A DNA stretch of 39,539 bases from Phenylobacterium sp. (GTDB lineage: Bacteria; Pseudomonadota; Alphaproteobacteria; Caulobacterales; Caulobacteraceae): contig NZ_JAUYOJ010000242.1 in assembly GCF_030697925.1 (NCBI RefSeq), forward strand, positions 1-39,539, given 5' to 3'. Made by a program: the position numbers and the translations under genes. The stretch's first letter is position 1; the number at the start of each line of letters is the position of its first letter. The notes under the pieces were generated by a model. That model was not told where the DNA came from. It ran no database searches and saw only the letters and a list, made by a program, of their open reading frames with translations. Positions 26,632 to 33,946 of this stretch are shown here, piece after piece.

Positions 26632-27131
26632 TGTTGGAAATCAGCTGGCTTGCGAAGGACGATCCAGCGGCCTTCGAGGCGGCGTTCGCGGACATGGGTT
26701 GGGTCAAACCCGCCGCCCAGTACGAGCGCTATCTCGACGAGCAGACCGCCGGCGAGCGGCCCGTGCTGGTGGCGCGCTTGGACGGGGCCTTCGCGGGCTA
26801 TCTGACCGTGCGCTGGGAATCCACCTATCGGGCGTTCCGGGCCCAGGGGATCCCGGAGATCCAGGACTTCAACGTCCTGGCTCACCTCCGCCGCCGGGGG
26901 ATCGGCTCGCGCCTGATGGACGCGGCCGAGGCCCTGATCGCCGAGCGCTCGCCCGTCGCCGGGATCGGGGTCGGACTCTATCCGGACTACGGGCCCGCGC
27001 AGCGGCTCTACGTGTTGCGCGGCTACCTGCCGGACGGGCGAGGGATCGCCTGGAACGGGACCAATGTCTCGCCCGGCCAGACCGTCGAGGTGGACGACGA
27101 ACTGGCCCTCTATTTCACCAAGGCGCTCTAG
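26631..27131 (+). CDS. GNAT family N-acetyltransferase
   Basis: This 166-residue acetyltransferase has the acetyl-CoA motif NVLAHLRRRGIGSRLMDAAE at 81-100, preceded by the strand GIPEIQDF. Motif B is GIGVGLYPDYGPAQRLYVLRGYLPDG. The substrate is unknown. Translation is coupled to the peptidase gene by the one-base overlap TGATG, suggesting co-expression, although a shared pathway is not evident. It ends 10 bp from the convergent DUF2218 gene. Confidence 0.9.
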   Translation: MLEISWLAKDDPAAFEAAFADMGWVKPAAQYERYLDEQTAGERPVLVARLDGAFAGYLTVRWESTYRAFRAQGIPEIQDFNVLAHLRRRGIGSRLMDAAEALIAERSPVAGIGVGLYPDYGPAQRLYVLRGYLPDGRGIAWNGTNVSPGQTVEVDDELALYFTKAL

Positions 27132-27141
27132 GGTCCGGACC

Positions 27142-27429
27142 CTAAGCCCCGCGGCGCCACTCCACGGCCAGGTCCGGCTCGCGGAAGGCGAAGCGCTTGA
27201 GGTGGCTCGCCACCACCCGCTCGACCCGGGCCAGGCCGTCGGGGTCGGCGGACGAGCTCACCAGCAGCAGGGTGTCGGGGGTGGCCCGCAGGGCCGCCTC
27301 GCCCGCCTCGAAGGTGATGCGCCCTTCCTGGCCTTCCCAGGTCGCTGGGATCTTGTGCCCGAAGTGCTTGCAGAGCTGCACCATATAGCGGGCGGCGTGG
27401 GCCGTGGGCACGGTGGCGCTGGATTTCAT
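27142..27429 (-). CDS. DUF2218 family protein
   Basis: The product is a 95-residue cytosolic protein of the DUF2218 family: SSATVPTAHAARYMVQLCKHFGHKIPA, then GRITFEAGEAAL, and VERVVASHLKRFAFREPDLAVEW. DUF2218 is often encoded beside, or fused to, siderophore-interacting FAD reductases and near PadR regulators, which points to iron or metal homeostasis. That is known association plus inference. The ATG at 27429 has a GGAGG five bases upstream and is preferred over an in-frame ATG at 27441, only two bases after the PadR stop. It is co-transcribed with that PadR gene. Confidence 0.9.
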   Translation of the reverse strand: MKSSATVPTAHAARYMVQLCKHFGHKIPATWEGQEGRITFEAGEAALRATPDTLLLVSSSADPDGLARVERVVASHLKRFAFREPDLAVEWRRGA

Positions 27430-27443
27430 CGGCGCCTCCATCC

Positions 27444-28007
27444 TTAGACCCGCTCGATCTTGGCGGCGGCCTCGTCGATCGCCGCGGCGATGGCGTCGAT
27501 CTGCGCCTCGGTGGGGCGTTCGCCCTGCAGCCGCAGCTTCAGCGCCACGCCCAGGTTCTGCATGGCCCGGGCCACCCGGGGCGAGGAGCGGGGCGACTGC
27601 TCGCCGGCCTCGTCGAGGCGGGCGAAGACGGCGTCGACGGCCGCGCGGTTCTGTTCCAGGGCCTGGTCGCCCTCCGGGGTGATCTCATAGGCCTTGCGGC
27701 CACCGTCTCCGCCCGTCTGCCGGACGAAGCCTTCGTCCTCCAGCAGGGACAGGGTCGGGTAGATAACGCCCGGGCTGGGGCGATAGGCGCCGCCGGTGCG
27801 CTCCTCCAAGGCGCGGATCAGTTCGTAGCCGTGGCTGGGCTTTTCCTTCAGCAGGGCCAGGATCACGAAGCGGAGGTCGCCGTGCTCCAGGATGCGGCCG
27901 ATGCGCCCGCCCCGTCCGGGACCGCCGCGGTGATGGCCGCCAAAGCCGTGTCCGCCGAACGGATGGCGGCTGCGCTGCTCGTTTCGTTTCCAGTGGTGTC
28001 GATACAT
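27444..28007 (-). CDS. PadR-family regulator, YqjI-like, with His/Gly-rich N-terminus
   Basis: The 187-residue protein has an N-terminal tail of about 40 residues rich in His, Gly and Arg (H4, H5, H15, H20, H25, H26). A PadR winged-helix domain follows: LEHGDLRFVILALLKEKPSHGYELI, then YRPSPGVIYPTLSLLEDEGFV and the wing DGGRKAYEITPEG. A C-terminal helical dimer part completes it. The layout matches E. coli YqjI, a nickel-responsive PadR repressor with a His-rich extension. By analogy this is a metal-sensing repressor of itself and DUF2218. Three repeats upstream are likely operators. AGGA precedes the ATG. Confidence 0.92.
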   Translation of the reverse strand: MYRHHWKRNEQRSRHPFGGHGFGGHHRGGPGRGGRIGRILEHGDLRFVILALLKEKPSHGYELIRALEERTGGAYRPSPGVIYPTLSLLEDEGFVRQTGGDGGRKAYEITPEGDQALEQNRAAVDAVFARLDEAGEQSPRSSPRVARAMQNLGVALKLRLQGERPTEAQIDAIAAAIDEAAAKIERV

Positions 28008-28020
28008 TTTCGATCCTATT

Positions 28021-28079
28021 TAGATATGTCGATTTTACAGATATATCTCGACCGGAACGAATTGCAATAGATATATCGA
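28021..28079 (-). promoter_or_regulatory. Promoter/operator with three AGATATnTC repeats before the PadR gene
   Basis: An AT-rich island carries three related words on the plus strand: TAGATATGTCGA (28021-28032), CAGATATATCTCGA (28038-28051, containing the perfect palindrome AGATATATCT) and TAGATATATCGA (28068-28079). They lie 14-72 bp upstream of the PadR start, where an auto-repressor would bind. Confidence 0.8.
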
Positions 28080-28111
28080 AACTATTCTATTTGTCGTCCA
28101 GCCCAGCGGAT

Positions 28112-28216
28112 CGTCATGGCCGGGCCGCAGGTCCCGGCCATCCATGGACGCCGTCACCGGGGGTTTCACCGAAGCTTCGGTGTGTATGGATCCCCGAGAC
28201 GAGCTCGGGGATGACG
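28112..28216. repeat. Triple-hairpin intergenic repeat
   Basis: Three consecutive hairpins. ATGGCCGGG (28116-28124) pairs with CCCGGCCAT (28133-28141). CACCGAAGCTTCGGTG (28167-28182) is a perfect 16-bp palindrome. ATCCCCGAG (28190-28198) pairs with CTCGGGGAT (28204-28212). The ends CGTCAT (28112-28117) and ATGACG (28211-28216) are inverted. This is the familiar 'GTCATGGCCGGG' type of dispersed alphaproteobacterial element. It separates the lipoprotein gene from the PadR promoter. Confidence 0.82.
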
Positions 28217-28234
28217 AACTGACGGGAGAGCGAC

Positions 28235-28726
28235 CTACTTCGGCGCGGGGAAGGCCTGCTTGCAGAGCTCGTCGCCGAAGGCTTCGGAGAGCTGCTCCTC
28301 GGCCTCGCCCATCACCACGATGGCGAAGCGGCCGCCGACGATGGTCTGGCCGACCTTGTAGTCGGCGACCACCTTGCCCGTGACAATGTCCACCAGCCGC
28401 GCCTCGCCGCGCAGGACATTGGCGCCGGCCACCACGGTGGTCATGACGGGATTGGCCTTGTCGAGGCGGTCGATCTTGGCCTCCAGGCGCAGGGGCCGGG
28501 TCCCCCCGGCGCAGGCGTCGAGCTTGGCCTTCACCTTGGCCTTGAAGATGTCGTCGAACTGCGGCGTCACCTTGAGCTCGCCCTTGGTCAGGGTGATCTC
28601 GTCCACCCGGCCGTTGGCGGTCCAATCGGTGGAGAGGGCCGAAACGGTCTCGCTGCGCGACATGCTCATGCAGCCGGAAAGGCAGACGGCGGCGCCCGCG
28701 AGCGCCAGGTGCGGAAATCGGTTCAA
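28235..28726 (-). CDS. Lipoprotein of unknown function
   Basis: The 163-residue product begins LNRFPHLALAGAAVCLSGCMSMS, a short lipoprotein signal with lipobox LSGC. The mature domain (ETVSALSTDWTANGRVDEITLT, KVTPQFDDIFKAKVKAKLDACAG, RGEARLVDIVTGKVVADYKVG, FGDELCKQAF) looks like an alpha/beta envelope protein, perhaps near the DUF4410 group, but I cannot name the family. The start is TTG at 28726 with AGGAG eight bases upstream; the longer frame from 28852 would overlap oxyR and hide the lipobox. It is downstream of oxyR on the same strand (43 bp). Confidence 0.82.
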   Translation of the reverse strand: MNRFPHLALAGAAVCLSGCMSMSRSETVSALSTDWTANGRVDEITLTKGELKVTPQFDDIFKAKVKAKLDACAGGTRPLRLEAKIDRLDKANPVMTTVVAGANVLRGEARLVDIVTGKVVADYKVGQTIVGGRFAIVVMGEAEEQLSEAFGDELCKQAFPAPK

Positions 28727-28769
28727 GGGGGATGCTCCTATCAGCCAGCCTTCAACGCGCCAGCTAAGC

Positions 28770-29669
28770 TCAAGCTCCGCGAAGAGTCTCGGCCAGCAGC
28801 CGGCCCTCGGGCGCGCGGCTGGAGCCCGCCCGCCAGGCGACCACGATCTCACGGTTGGGATGTTCCCCCTTCAGCGGCAGGACGGCCACGCCGGCCGCGT
28901 CGGTCAGCCCCGCGGCGACCGCCATGGCCGGGATGAAGCTGACGCCCAGGCCCGAGCCCACCATCTGCACCAGGGTCGGTAGGGAGGTGGCGGCGAAGGC
29001 CTCCTCCTCGCCGGTCGCCTTGGGCGGCTTCAGGCCGCAGGCGGCGAGCGCGTGGTCGCGCAGGCAGTGGCCGTCCTCCAGCAGGATCAGGTCGTCATTC
29101 TCCAAGGCCGAGGGCGGCGCCTCCTTCTCATGGGCCAGGGGGTGGTTGCCCGGCAGGGCGGCCAGCAGTTCGTCGTCGGAGACGTGGGCGTGGGCCAGGC
29201 CCGCCATGTCGTAGGGCAGGGCGATCAGGGCCGCGTCGAGCTGGCCCGCCTTGAGCGCCGCCAGCAGGCGGTGGGTCAGATCCTCGCGCAGGAACAGCCG
29301 CAGCTTGGGGAAGCGGGCCCGCAGTAGCGGCAGGGCCTTGGGCAGCAGGAAGGGGGCGACGGTGGGGATCACCCCCAACCGGAAGCGGCCGGTGAGCGGT
29401 TGGCCGGCGTTGCGGGCGGCCTGCACCAGCTCGTCGGCCTCGTTGAGGATGACGATCGCCCGCTCCAGGGCCGCCTGGCCCACGGCGGTGAGGATCATGC
29501 CCGAACGGGCGCGGTCGACGACCGGGGCGCCGAGGATCTTCTCCAGCTCCTGGACGCCCGACGAGAGGGTCGGCTGGGTCACGTGGGCGGCGTCGGCCGC
29601 CCGGCCGAAGGAGCCGTGCTCGGCCAGGAGCTTCAGGTATTGCAGCTGTCGCAGGGTGGGCAGGCTCAC
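28770..29669 (-). CDS. oxyR: Hydrogen peroxide sensor OxyR (LysR family)
   Basis: This 299-residue LysR-type activator has the winged HTH TLRQLQYLKLLAEHGSFGRAADAAHVTQPTLSSGVQELE (about 5-43). In the sensing domain LLEDGHCLRDHALAAC has C202 and C211, nine residues apart, exactly as C199 and C208 of E. coli OxyR, so disulfide-based peroxide sensing is expected. The start is GTG at 29669; the longer ATG frame to 29735 would cross the operator. It is divergent from ahpC with an OxyR-type site between them, supporting both autoregulation and ahpCD activation. Confidence 0.95.
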   Translation of the reverse strand: MSLPTLRQLQYLKLLAEHGSFGRAADAAHVTQPTLSSGVQELEKILGAPVVDRARSGMILTAVGQAALERAIVILNEADELVQAARNAGQPLTGRFRLGVIPTVAPFLLPKALPLLRARFPKLRLFLREDLTHRLLAALKAGQLDAALIALPYDMAGLAHAHVSDDELLAALPGNHPLAHEKEAPPSALENDDLILLEDGHCLRDHALAACGLKPPKATGEEEAFAATSLPTLVQMVGSGLGVSFIPAMAVAAGLTDAAGVAVLPLKGEHPNREIVVAWRAGSSRAPEGRLLAETLRGA

Positions 29670-29678
29670 GGATCGAAG

Positions 29679-29715
29679 ATAGGGAAAATCTATCCAATTT
29701 CCAGAGACAATCGAT
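29679..29715. promoter_or_regulatory. OxyR operator between oxyR and ahpC
   Basis: ATAG (29679-29682), seven bases, CTAT (29690-29693), seven bases, CCAG (29701-29704), seven bases, CGAT (29712-29715). This follows the ATAG-N7-CTAT-N7-ATAG-N7-CTAT OxyR consensus, with the first half perfect and 5 of 8 bases in the second. It starts 10 bp upstream of oxyR and ends 74 bp before ahpC. Confidence 0.88.
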
Positions 29716-29788
29716 TGGATATTGCAGCGCAGCATCCCTATCTCCCCGTCACGGCCTCGGCCGCGTGTGATTTTTCAAGGAGAGACTG

Positions 29789-30346
29789 ATGCTGGGCGTT
29801 GGCGAGAAACTGCCGGACTTCAAGGTCGTGGGCGTGAAGCCCAAGTTCAACCGTCACGAAGAGAACGGCGAGAGCGCCTTCGAGACCGTCACCCAGGACA
29901 GCTTCCCGGGGAAGTGGAAGGTCATCTTCTTCTATCCGAAGGACTTCACCTTCGTCTGCCCGACCGAGATCGCCGAGTTCGCGCGCCTGAACAGCCAGTT
30001 CGAGGAACGCGACGCCGTGGTCCTGGGCGGTTCGACCGACAATGAGCACTCCAAGCTGGGTTGGCGCCGGGAGCACCCGGACCTCAACAGCCTGCCGATC
30101 TGGAACTTCGCCGACAATTCCGGGAAGTTCGCCCGCGCGCTCGGCGTGCTCAACGAGGACGAGGGCGTCGCCCTGCGCGCCACCTACGTGGTCGATCCGC
30201 ACAATGTCGTGCAGCACGTCTACGTCACCAACCTGAACGTCGGCCGCGCCCCGGCCGACACCCTGCGGGTGCTGGACGCCCTGCAGACCGACGAGCTCTG
30301 CCCGTGCAACCGCTCGGTTGGCGGCGAAACCCTGAAGGCCGCCTAG
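29789..30346 (+). CDS. ahpC: Alkyl hydroperoxide reductase peroxiredoxin AhpC
   Basis: This typical 2-Cys peroxiredoxin reduces H2O2 and organic peroxides. The 185-residue protein has the peroxidatic cysteine C57 in DFTFVCPTEIAEF and a resolving cysteine in ELCPCNRS (C171 or C173). ATYVVDPHNVVQHVYVTNLNVGR is also characteristic. The CPC arrangement and adjacency to ahpD mark the AhpC that is recycled by AhpD rather than AhpF. AAGGAGAG precedes the ATG. It is the first gene of ahpCD, under the OxyR site. Confidence 0.97.
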   Translation: MLGVGEKLPDFKVVGVKPKFNRHEENGESAFETVTQDSFPGKWKVIFFYPKDFTFVCPTEIAEFARLNSQFEERDAVVLGGSTDNEHSKLGWRREHPDLNSLPIWNFADNSGKFARALGVLNEDEGVALRATYVVDPHNVVQHVYVTNLNVGRAPADTLRVLDALQTDELCPCNRSVGGETLKAA

Positions 30347-30356
30347 GTTTCTCCCT

Positions 30357-30424
30357 CCAGCCCCGAAGGCTGGCCTTCGGTCCGGGTGCGCGCGATCTCC
30401 CCGCGCGCCCCGGACCCCCCTTTT
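30357..30424 (+). terminator. Hairpins with T-run between ahpC and ahpD
   Basis: CCAGCC (30357-30362) pairs with GGCTGG (30368-30373). A much stronger stem then follows: GGTCCGGG-T-GCGCGCG (30379-30394) with CGCGCGCCCCGGACC (30402-30416), perfect apart from one bulged T, then CCCCTTTT to 30424. This looks like an intrinsic terminator or attenuator inside the operon that would lower ahpD relative to ahpC. Confidence 0.85.
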
Positions 30425-30452
30425 CTCATTCCCTGATTTCCGGAGCCGTCCG

Positions 30453-30986
30453 ATGTCGCTCGACGCCCTGCGCGAGACCCTGCCCGCCTACGCCAAGGAT
30501 CTGAGCCTGAACCTCTCGAGCCTGGCCGCCGAGACCCTGCTCAGCGACCAGCAGAAGTGGGGCGCCTTCGTGGCCTCCGCCCACGCCGTCGGCGTCCCAG
30601 CCGTGGTCAAGGCGGTGGAAGCCGCGGCGACCGCCGCCGGCCTGTCCGACGAGGCCAAGACCGCCGCCAAGGCCGCGGCGGCGATCATGGGAATGAACAA
30701 TGTCTACTACCGCTCGCTGCACCTGCTCTCGAACGGCGAGTACAAGACCCTGCCGGCCAAGCTGCGGATGAACATCCTGGCCAATCCCGGCGTGGAGAAG
30801 GTCGACTTCGAGCTCTGGTCCACCGCTGTCTCGGCGATCAACGGCTGCGGCATGTGCCTGGACGCCCACGAAGCCGAGCTGAAGAAGCACGGCGTGCCCA
30901 ACACCAGCATCCAGGCGGCTCTGCGCATCGCCTCGGTGGTCAACGCCGTCGGCCGTGTGATCGCCGGGGAAGCCGCCGCGGCTTAG
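30453..30986 (+). CDS. ahpD: Alkyl hydroperoxidase AhpD
   Basis: This 177-residue, all-helical AhpD has the active-site motif C-G-M-C (C132, C135) with H139 in INGCGMCLDAHEAEL, and MGMNNVYYRSLHL with the proton-relay residues. In actinobacteria AhpD passes electrons from lipoamide and dihydrolipoamide dehydrogenase to AhpC; the same role is inferred here. It lies 106 bp after ahpC across a strong hairpin. Its TAG stop overlaps the TAA stop of the convergent DeoR gene in TTAG. Confidence 0.96.
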   Translation: MSLDALRETLPAYAKDLSLNLSSLAAETLLSDQQKWGAFVASAHAVGVPAVVKAVEAAATAAGLSDEAKTAAKAAAAIMGMNNVYYRSLHLLSNGEYKTLPAKLRMNILANPGVEKVDFELWSTAVSAINGCGMCLDAHEAELKKHGVPNTSIQAALRIASVVNAVGRVIAGEAAAA

Positions 30987-31747
30987 CTCGCGGACGGCGC
31001 TCGCAAGACCGTCACGCCTAGCTGTTCGAACGGCTCCAGCCGATTTTCCGGCACCACGTCCGTGGTGACGAGGATCGAGATTTCACGAGCCGGCGCGATC
31101 ACGAAAGGTGATGCAGCGCCCAGCTTTTCCGAGGATGCGAGCGCGACCGTCTCGCCGGCCGCGGCCACGAGCGCGCGCTTGATGGCCGCCTCCTCGGCAT
31201 CGTCGGTGCTGAGGCCAACATCGGGATGAACGGCGGTGGCGCCGATAAAATATGTGTCGGCCCGAATCCGTTGGATCGACTCAATGGCCAAGGCGCCGAC
31301 GGCAACCATCGAGTGCTTGAAGAGCCGCCCTCCGATCATGATGACGTCGACGGCATGGTCGGCCAACTCGACGGCGATGGCCGGACTGTGGGTGACGATA
31401 GTGGCCCGCAAATTCCGGTCTAGGCTGCGCACCAGTTGGACCGCCGTCGTGCCGCCATCGAGGATGACGACCTGACCGGACCGGATCATTCCCGCTGCAG
31501 CCCGCCCGATCGCGACCTTTTCCATCGTGGACACTGATGCCCGCGTGCTGAGATCGCCGACCGCCTTCGACGCCGGCAGGGCGCCGCCATGCACACGATG
31601 GAGGAGGCCCTCATGCGCCAGATCGCGCAGATCGCGTCGAATCGTGTCCTCCGACAGCGACAACTCCGCCGAGAGCGCCTTGGCCACCACTTGGCCGTCA
31701 CGCCGCAGAACTTCCAGGATGTGGCGCTTGCGCTGTTGGGTCAGCAT
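30983..31747 (-). CDS. DeoR-family transcriptional regulator
   Basis: This 254-residue regulator has an N-terminal HTH (about 6-57: RKRHILEVLRRDGQVVAKALS, SEDTIRRDLRDLAHEGLLHRVHGGALP) and a DeoR sugar-phosphate sensing domain with VILDGGTTAVQLVRSL, VDVIMIGGRLFKHSM and DTYFIGATAVHPDVGLSTDD. It probably binds a phosphorylated sugar; which one is unknown. The ATG at 31747 follows GGAG; an in-frame ATG lies at 31771 within the first repeat. It is divergent from a NudK-like gene and the two probably share the operator between them. Base composition here looks somewhat less GC-biased than the surroundings. Confidence 0.93.
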   Translation of the reverse strand: MLTQQRKRHILEVLRRDGQVVAKALSAELSLSEDTIRRDLRDLAHEGLLHRVHGGALPASKAVGDLSTRASVSTMEKVAIGRAAAGMIRSGQVVILDGGTTAVQLVRSLDRNLRATIVTHSPAIAVELADHAVDVIMIGGRLFKHSMVAVGALAIESIQRIRADTYFIGATAVHPDVGLSTDDAEEAAIKRALVAAAGETVALASSEKLGAASPFVIAPAREISILVTTDVVPENRLEPFEQLGVTVLRAPSAS

Positions 31748-31760
31748 CGCGACTCCTTCA

Positions 31761-31793
31761 TGCACGATCATGCTTGTTTCTGCACGATAATGC
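31761..31793. promoter_or_regulatory. Two 13-bp direct repeats between the DeoR and NudK-like genes
   Basis: TGCACGATCATGC (31761-31773) and TGCACGATAATGC (31781-31793) differ at one base and start exactly 20 bp apart, about two helical turns. Each carries GCA/TGC inverted ends. They fill the 61-bp divergent gap and are the natural candidate operator for the DeoR regulator. Confidence 0.82.
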
Positions 31794-31808
31794 CGCTATT
31801 GGCATCTC

Positions 31809-32399
31809 ATGTCACTGGCTGATCGCATTCGAATCCGGGACGTGCGGCTGCTGTCCGACGATTGGTACGTCCTCAAGAAGACGACCTTCGATTGGCGGCG
31901 GGCCGACGGCGCGTGGCAGACCGTGAGCCGCGAAACCTACGACCGGGGCAACGGCGCGACGCTGCTGCCCTATAACCGCGCGGCGCGGACCGTTCTGCTT
32001 ACACGCCAGTTCCGCTATCCGGCGTACGTCGGCGGATACGACGGTCTGCTAATCGAGGCCGCCGCCGGTTTGCTCGATCGCGCTTCTCCCGAAGTACGGA
32101 TCAGGGCCGAGGTGGAAGAGGAAACCGGCTACCGCCTCGGCGAAATCCGGAAGGTCTTCTCCTGCTTCATGAGCCCCGGCTCGGTGACCGAACAACTGCA
32201 TTTCTTCGTAGCGGAGTATGACGCGGACATGCGGATTGGCCGGGGCGGCGGGATCGAGGCGGAGGGCGAAGAGATCGAGGTGCTGGAGTTGCTGCTGGAT
32301 CAGGCGCTGGCCATGGTTTCAGACGGCCGAATTATCGACGCCAAGACAATCATGCTGCTTCAATACGTGGCCTTGCACATCTTCGCCGAGACGGCCTAG
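31809..32399 (+). CDS. Nudix hydrolase, NudK-like (GDP-mannose pyrophosphatase type)
   Basis: This 196-residue protein is of the ADP-ribose/GDP-mannose pyrophosphatase group. The Nudix box [22 protein letters not shown] is at 87-108, with the catalytic EVEEE helix. It has the same length and shape as in E. coli NudK, followed by the NudK-like [47 protein letters not shown] is the substrate-binding part. NudK hydrolyses GDP-mannose, but the exact substrate here is unproven. It is divergent from the DeoR gene and convergent with the MocR gene, sharing the stop tetramer CTAG. Confidence 0.9.
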   Translation: MSLADRIRIRDVRLLSDDWYVLKKTTFDWRRADGAWQTVSRETYDRGNGATLLPYNRAARTVLLTRQFRYPAYVGGYDGLLIEAAAGLLDRASPEVRIRAEVEEETGYRLGEIRKVFSCFMSPGSVTEQLHFFVAEYDADMRIGRGGGIEAEGEEIEVLELLLDQALAMVSDGRIIDAKTIMLLQYVALHIFAETA

Positions 32400-33847
32400 C
32401 CCAGCGCCCTCTTCAGCCGCGCCACCCCGCCGGCCATCGTCCGCGCGGGGAAGCCCGAAAAGCCTAGCATCAGCCCTGACCTGGGCTCCACCGCGCGATA
32501 GAGCCGGCTGATGGCGCGCACATAGATCCCCGCCCGGTCCGCGACCGTCTCGGCCTCCAGGTCCGAGCGGCCGTCCTTGAAATAGGCGATCAGGTGCATG
32601 CCCTGGTCCGGGACGTGGACCTCGAAGACGTCGCCCATCTGCTCCGTCAGGGCGCCGGCGAGCGCGTCACGCTTGGCCTTGTCGGCCAACCGCCGTCTGC
32701 GGATGTGGGCAGCGAAATGCCCCTCGCGCATGAAGTCCAGCAGCATGGCCTGGGTCAGGGTCGGCGGCTGGCGGTCGATCACCTGGCGGGCGTTGGCGAA
32801 GGCGGCGGCCAGCGCCTTGGGCACGACGGCGTAGCCCATCCGCAGGCCGGGGAAGAGCGCCTTGTTGAGCGTTCCCACATAGATCACCCGCTCCCCGCCA
32901 TCGAGGCCCTGCAGGGAAGCCAGGGGCGGACCGGCGTAACGGAACTCCGAGGCGTAGTCGTCCTCGACGATCCAGGCGCCGGTCTCCCGCGCCCAGGCCA
33001 GCAGCTCCAGCCGCCTCGCCATTGAGAGCGTCACCCCCAGCGGGTACTGGTGCGACGGCGTCACGAACACCACCCGCGCGTCGGGCGCCGCGGCGACACC
33101 CTCGGAGACGACCAGGCCCGAGCGATCAACGGCCACGTGCTGGACCGCCACGCCCGCCGAGCTGAGGGCGTGCAGGGTCGCCGGATAGCCCGGATCCTCC
33201 ATCCAGACCCGGTCGCCGGGGTGCAGCAGCAGGCGCGCGGCGATGTCCACCGCATGCTGGGCGCCGGACGTGACGATCACCTGGTCCGGGTCACAGACCA
33301 CCCCGCGGGCGGCGCGCAGATAGTCGGCGATCGCCTCGCGAAGGGGCCGTTCGCCAGCCGCGTCCGAATAGCCGAAATGGACCGGCCCCAGCGTGCGCAG
33401 GGCCCGCCGCGTCGAGGCCGACCAGGCGTCCAGGGCGCGCGCATCCAGCAGGGTGCGGCCGGTGGCGAACAACCTGGGTTCCGTCTGGGGCGTCGGGAAG
33501 GTGATCTCGTCCAGCACCCGCGCCCGGGCCGGGATCGGCGGCGGCGGGGCGGACGGGGCCGGCGTCTGCGGCTTGACGTCGATCACCCCGCTGAGGTCGC
33601 TGGAGACATAGGTGCCCGAGCCGGCGCGGCCCTCCGCATAGCCCTCGGCCAGCAGCAAGTCGTAGGCGGCCACCACCGAGGCCCGCGCCACGCCCAGCCG
33701 GGTCGAGAAATCGCGGCTCGACGGCAGGCGGCCGCCCGGCTTCAGGGCCCCCGACAGGATCGCTCCGCGCACCTGGTCGTACAGGCGCCGGACCACCGGC
33801 TCACCCGGCTCCGGCGGGCTCCAGGGATAGATGTCGGCCCAACTCAT
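32396..33847 (-). CDS. MocR/PdxR-type regulator (GntR HTH plus aminotransferase domain)
   Basis: This 483-residue fusion has an N-terminal GntR winged helix (about 18-83: [29 protein letters not shown] and [18 protein letters not shown]). The C-terminal fold-type I aminotransferase domain includes [49 protein letters not shown] and the PLP lysine K329 in [15 protein letters not shown]. MocR proteins sense PLP or amino compounds; PdxR members control vitamin B6 genes. The divergent neighbour is a pyridoxamine-oxidase-like flavoprotein, which fits a B6-related role. The ATG at 33847 is chosen because the extension to 33913 covers the operator. Confidence 0.93.
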   Translation of the reverse strand: MSWADIYPWSPPEPGEPVVRRLYDQVRGAILSGALKPGGRLPSSRDFSTRLGVARASVVAAYDLLLAEGYAEGRAGSGTYVSSDLSGVIDVKPQTPAPSAPPPPIPARARVLDEITFPTPQTEPRLFATGRTLLDARALDAWSASTRRALRTLGPVHFGYSDAAGERPLREAIADYLRAARGVVCDPDQVIVTSGAQHAVDIAARLLLHPGDRVWMEDPGYPATLHALSSAGVAVQHVAVDRSGLVVSEGVAAAPDARVVFVTPSHQYPLGVTLSMARRLELLAWARETGAWIVEDDYASEFRYAGPPLASLQGLDGGERVIYVGTLNKALFPGLRMGYAVVPKALAAAFANARQVIDRQPPTLTQAMLLDFMREGHFAAHIRRRRLADKAKRDALAGALTEQMGDVFEVHVPDQGMHLIAYFKDGRSDLEAETVADRAGIYVRAISRLYRAVEPRSGLMLGFSGFPARTMAGGVARLKRALG

Positions 33848-33867
33848 GGGCCGATCATGCCGGAAAG

Positions 33868-33909
33868 TGGTCTGACCGACCAGCGGGAACTGGATTTGTC
33901 GACCAGACC
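33868..33909. promoter_or_regulatory. Candidate MocR operator
   Basis: TGGTC-N5-GACCA (33868-33882) is a perfect palindrome. A second GACCA within GTCGACCAGACC (33898-33909) gives an inverted match to GGTCTG at 33869-33874. The site lies between the divergent MocR and flavoprotein starts, where MocR regulators normally bind. Confidence 0.7.
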
Positions 33910-33946
33910 GCATCGCCCATAACAGGAGGCTCTAACGGAGCCTGAG

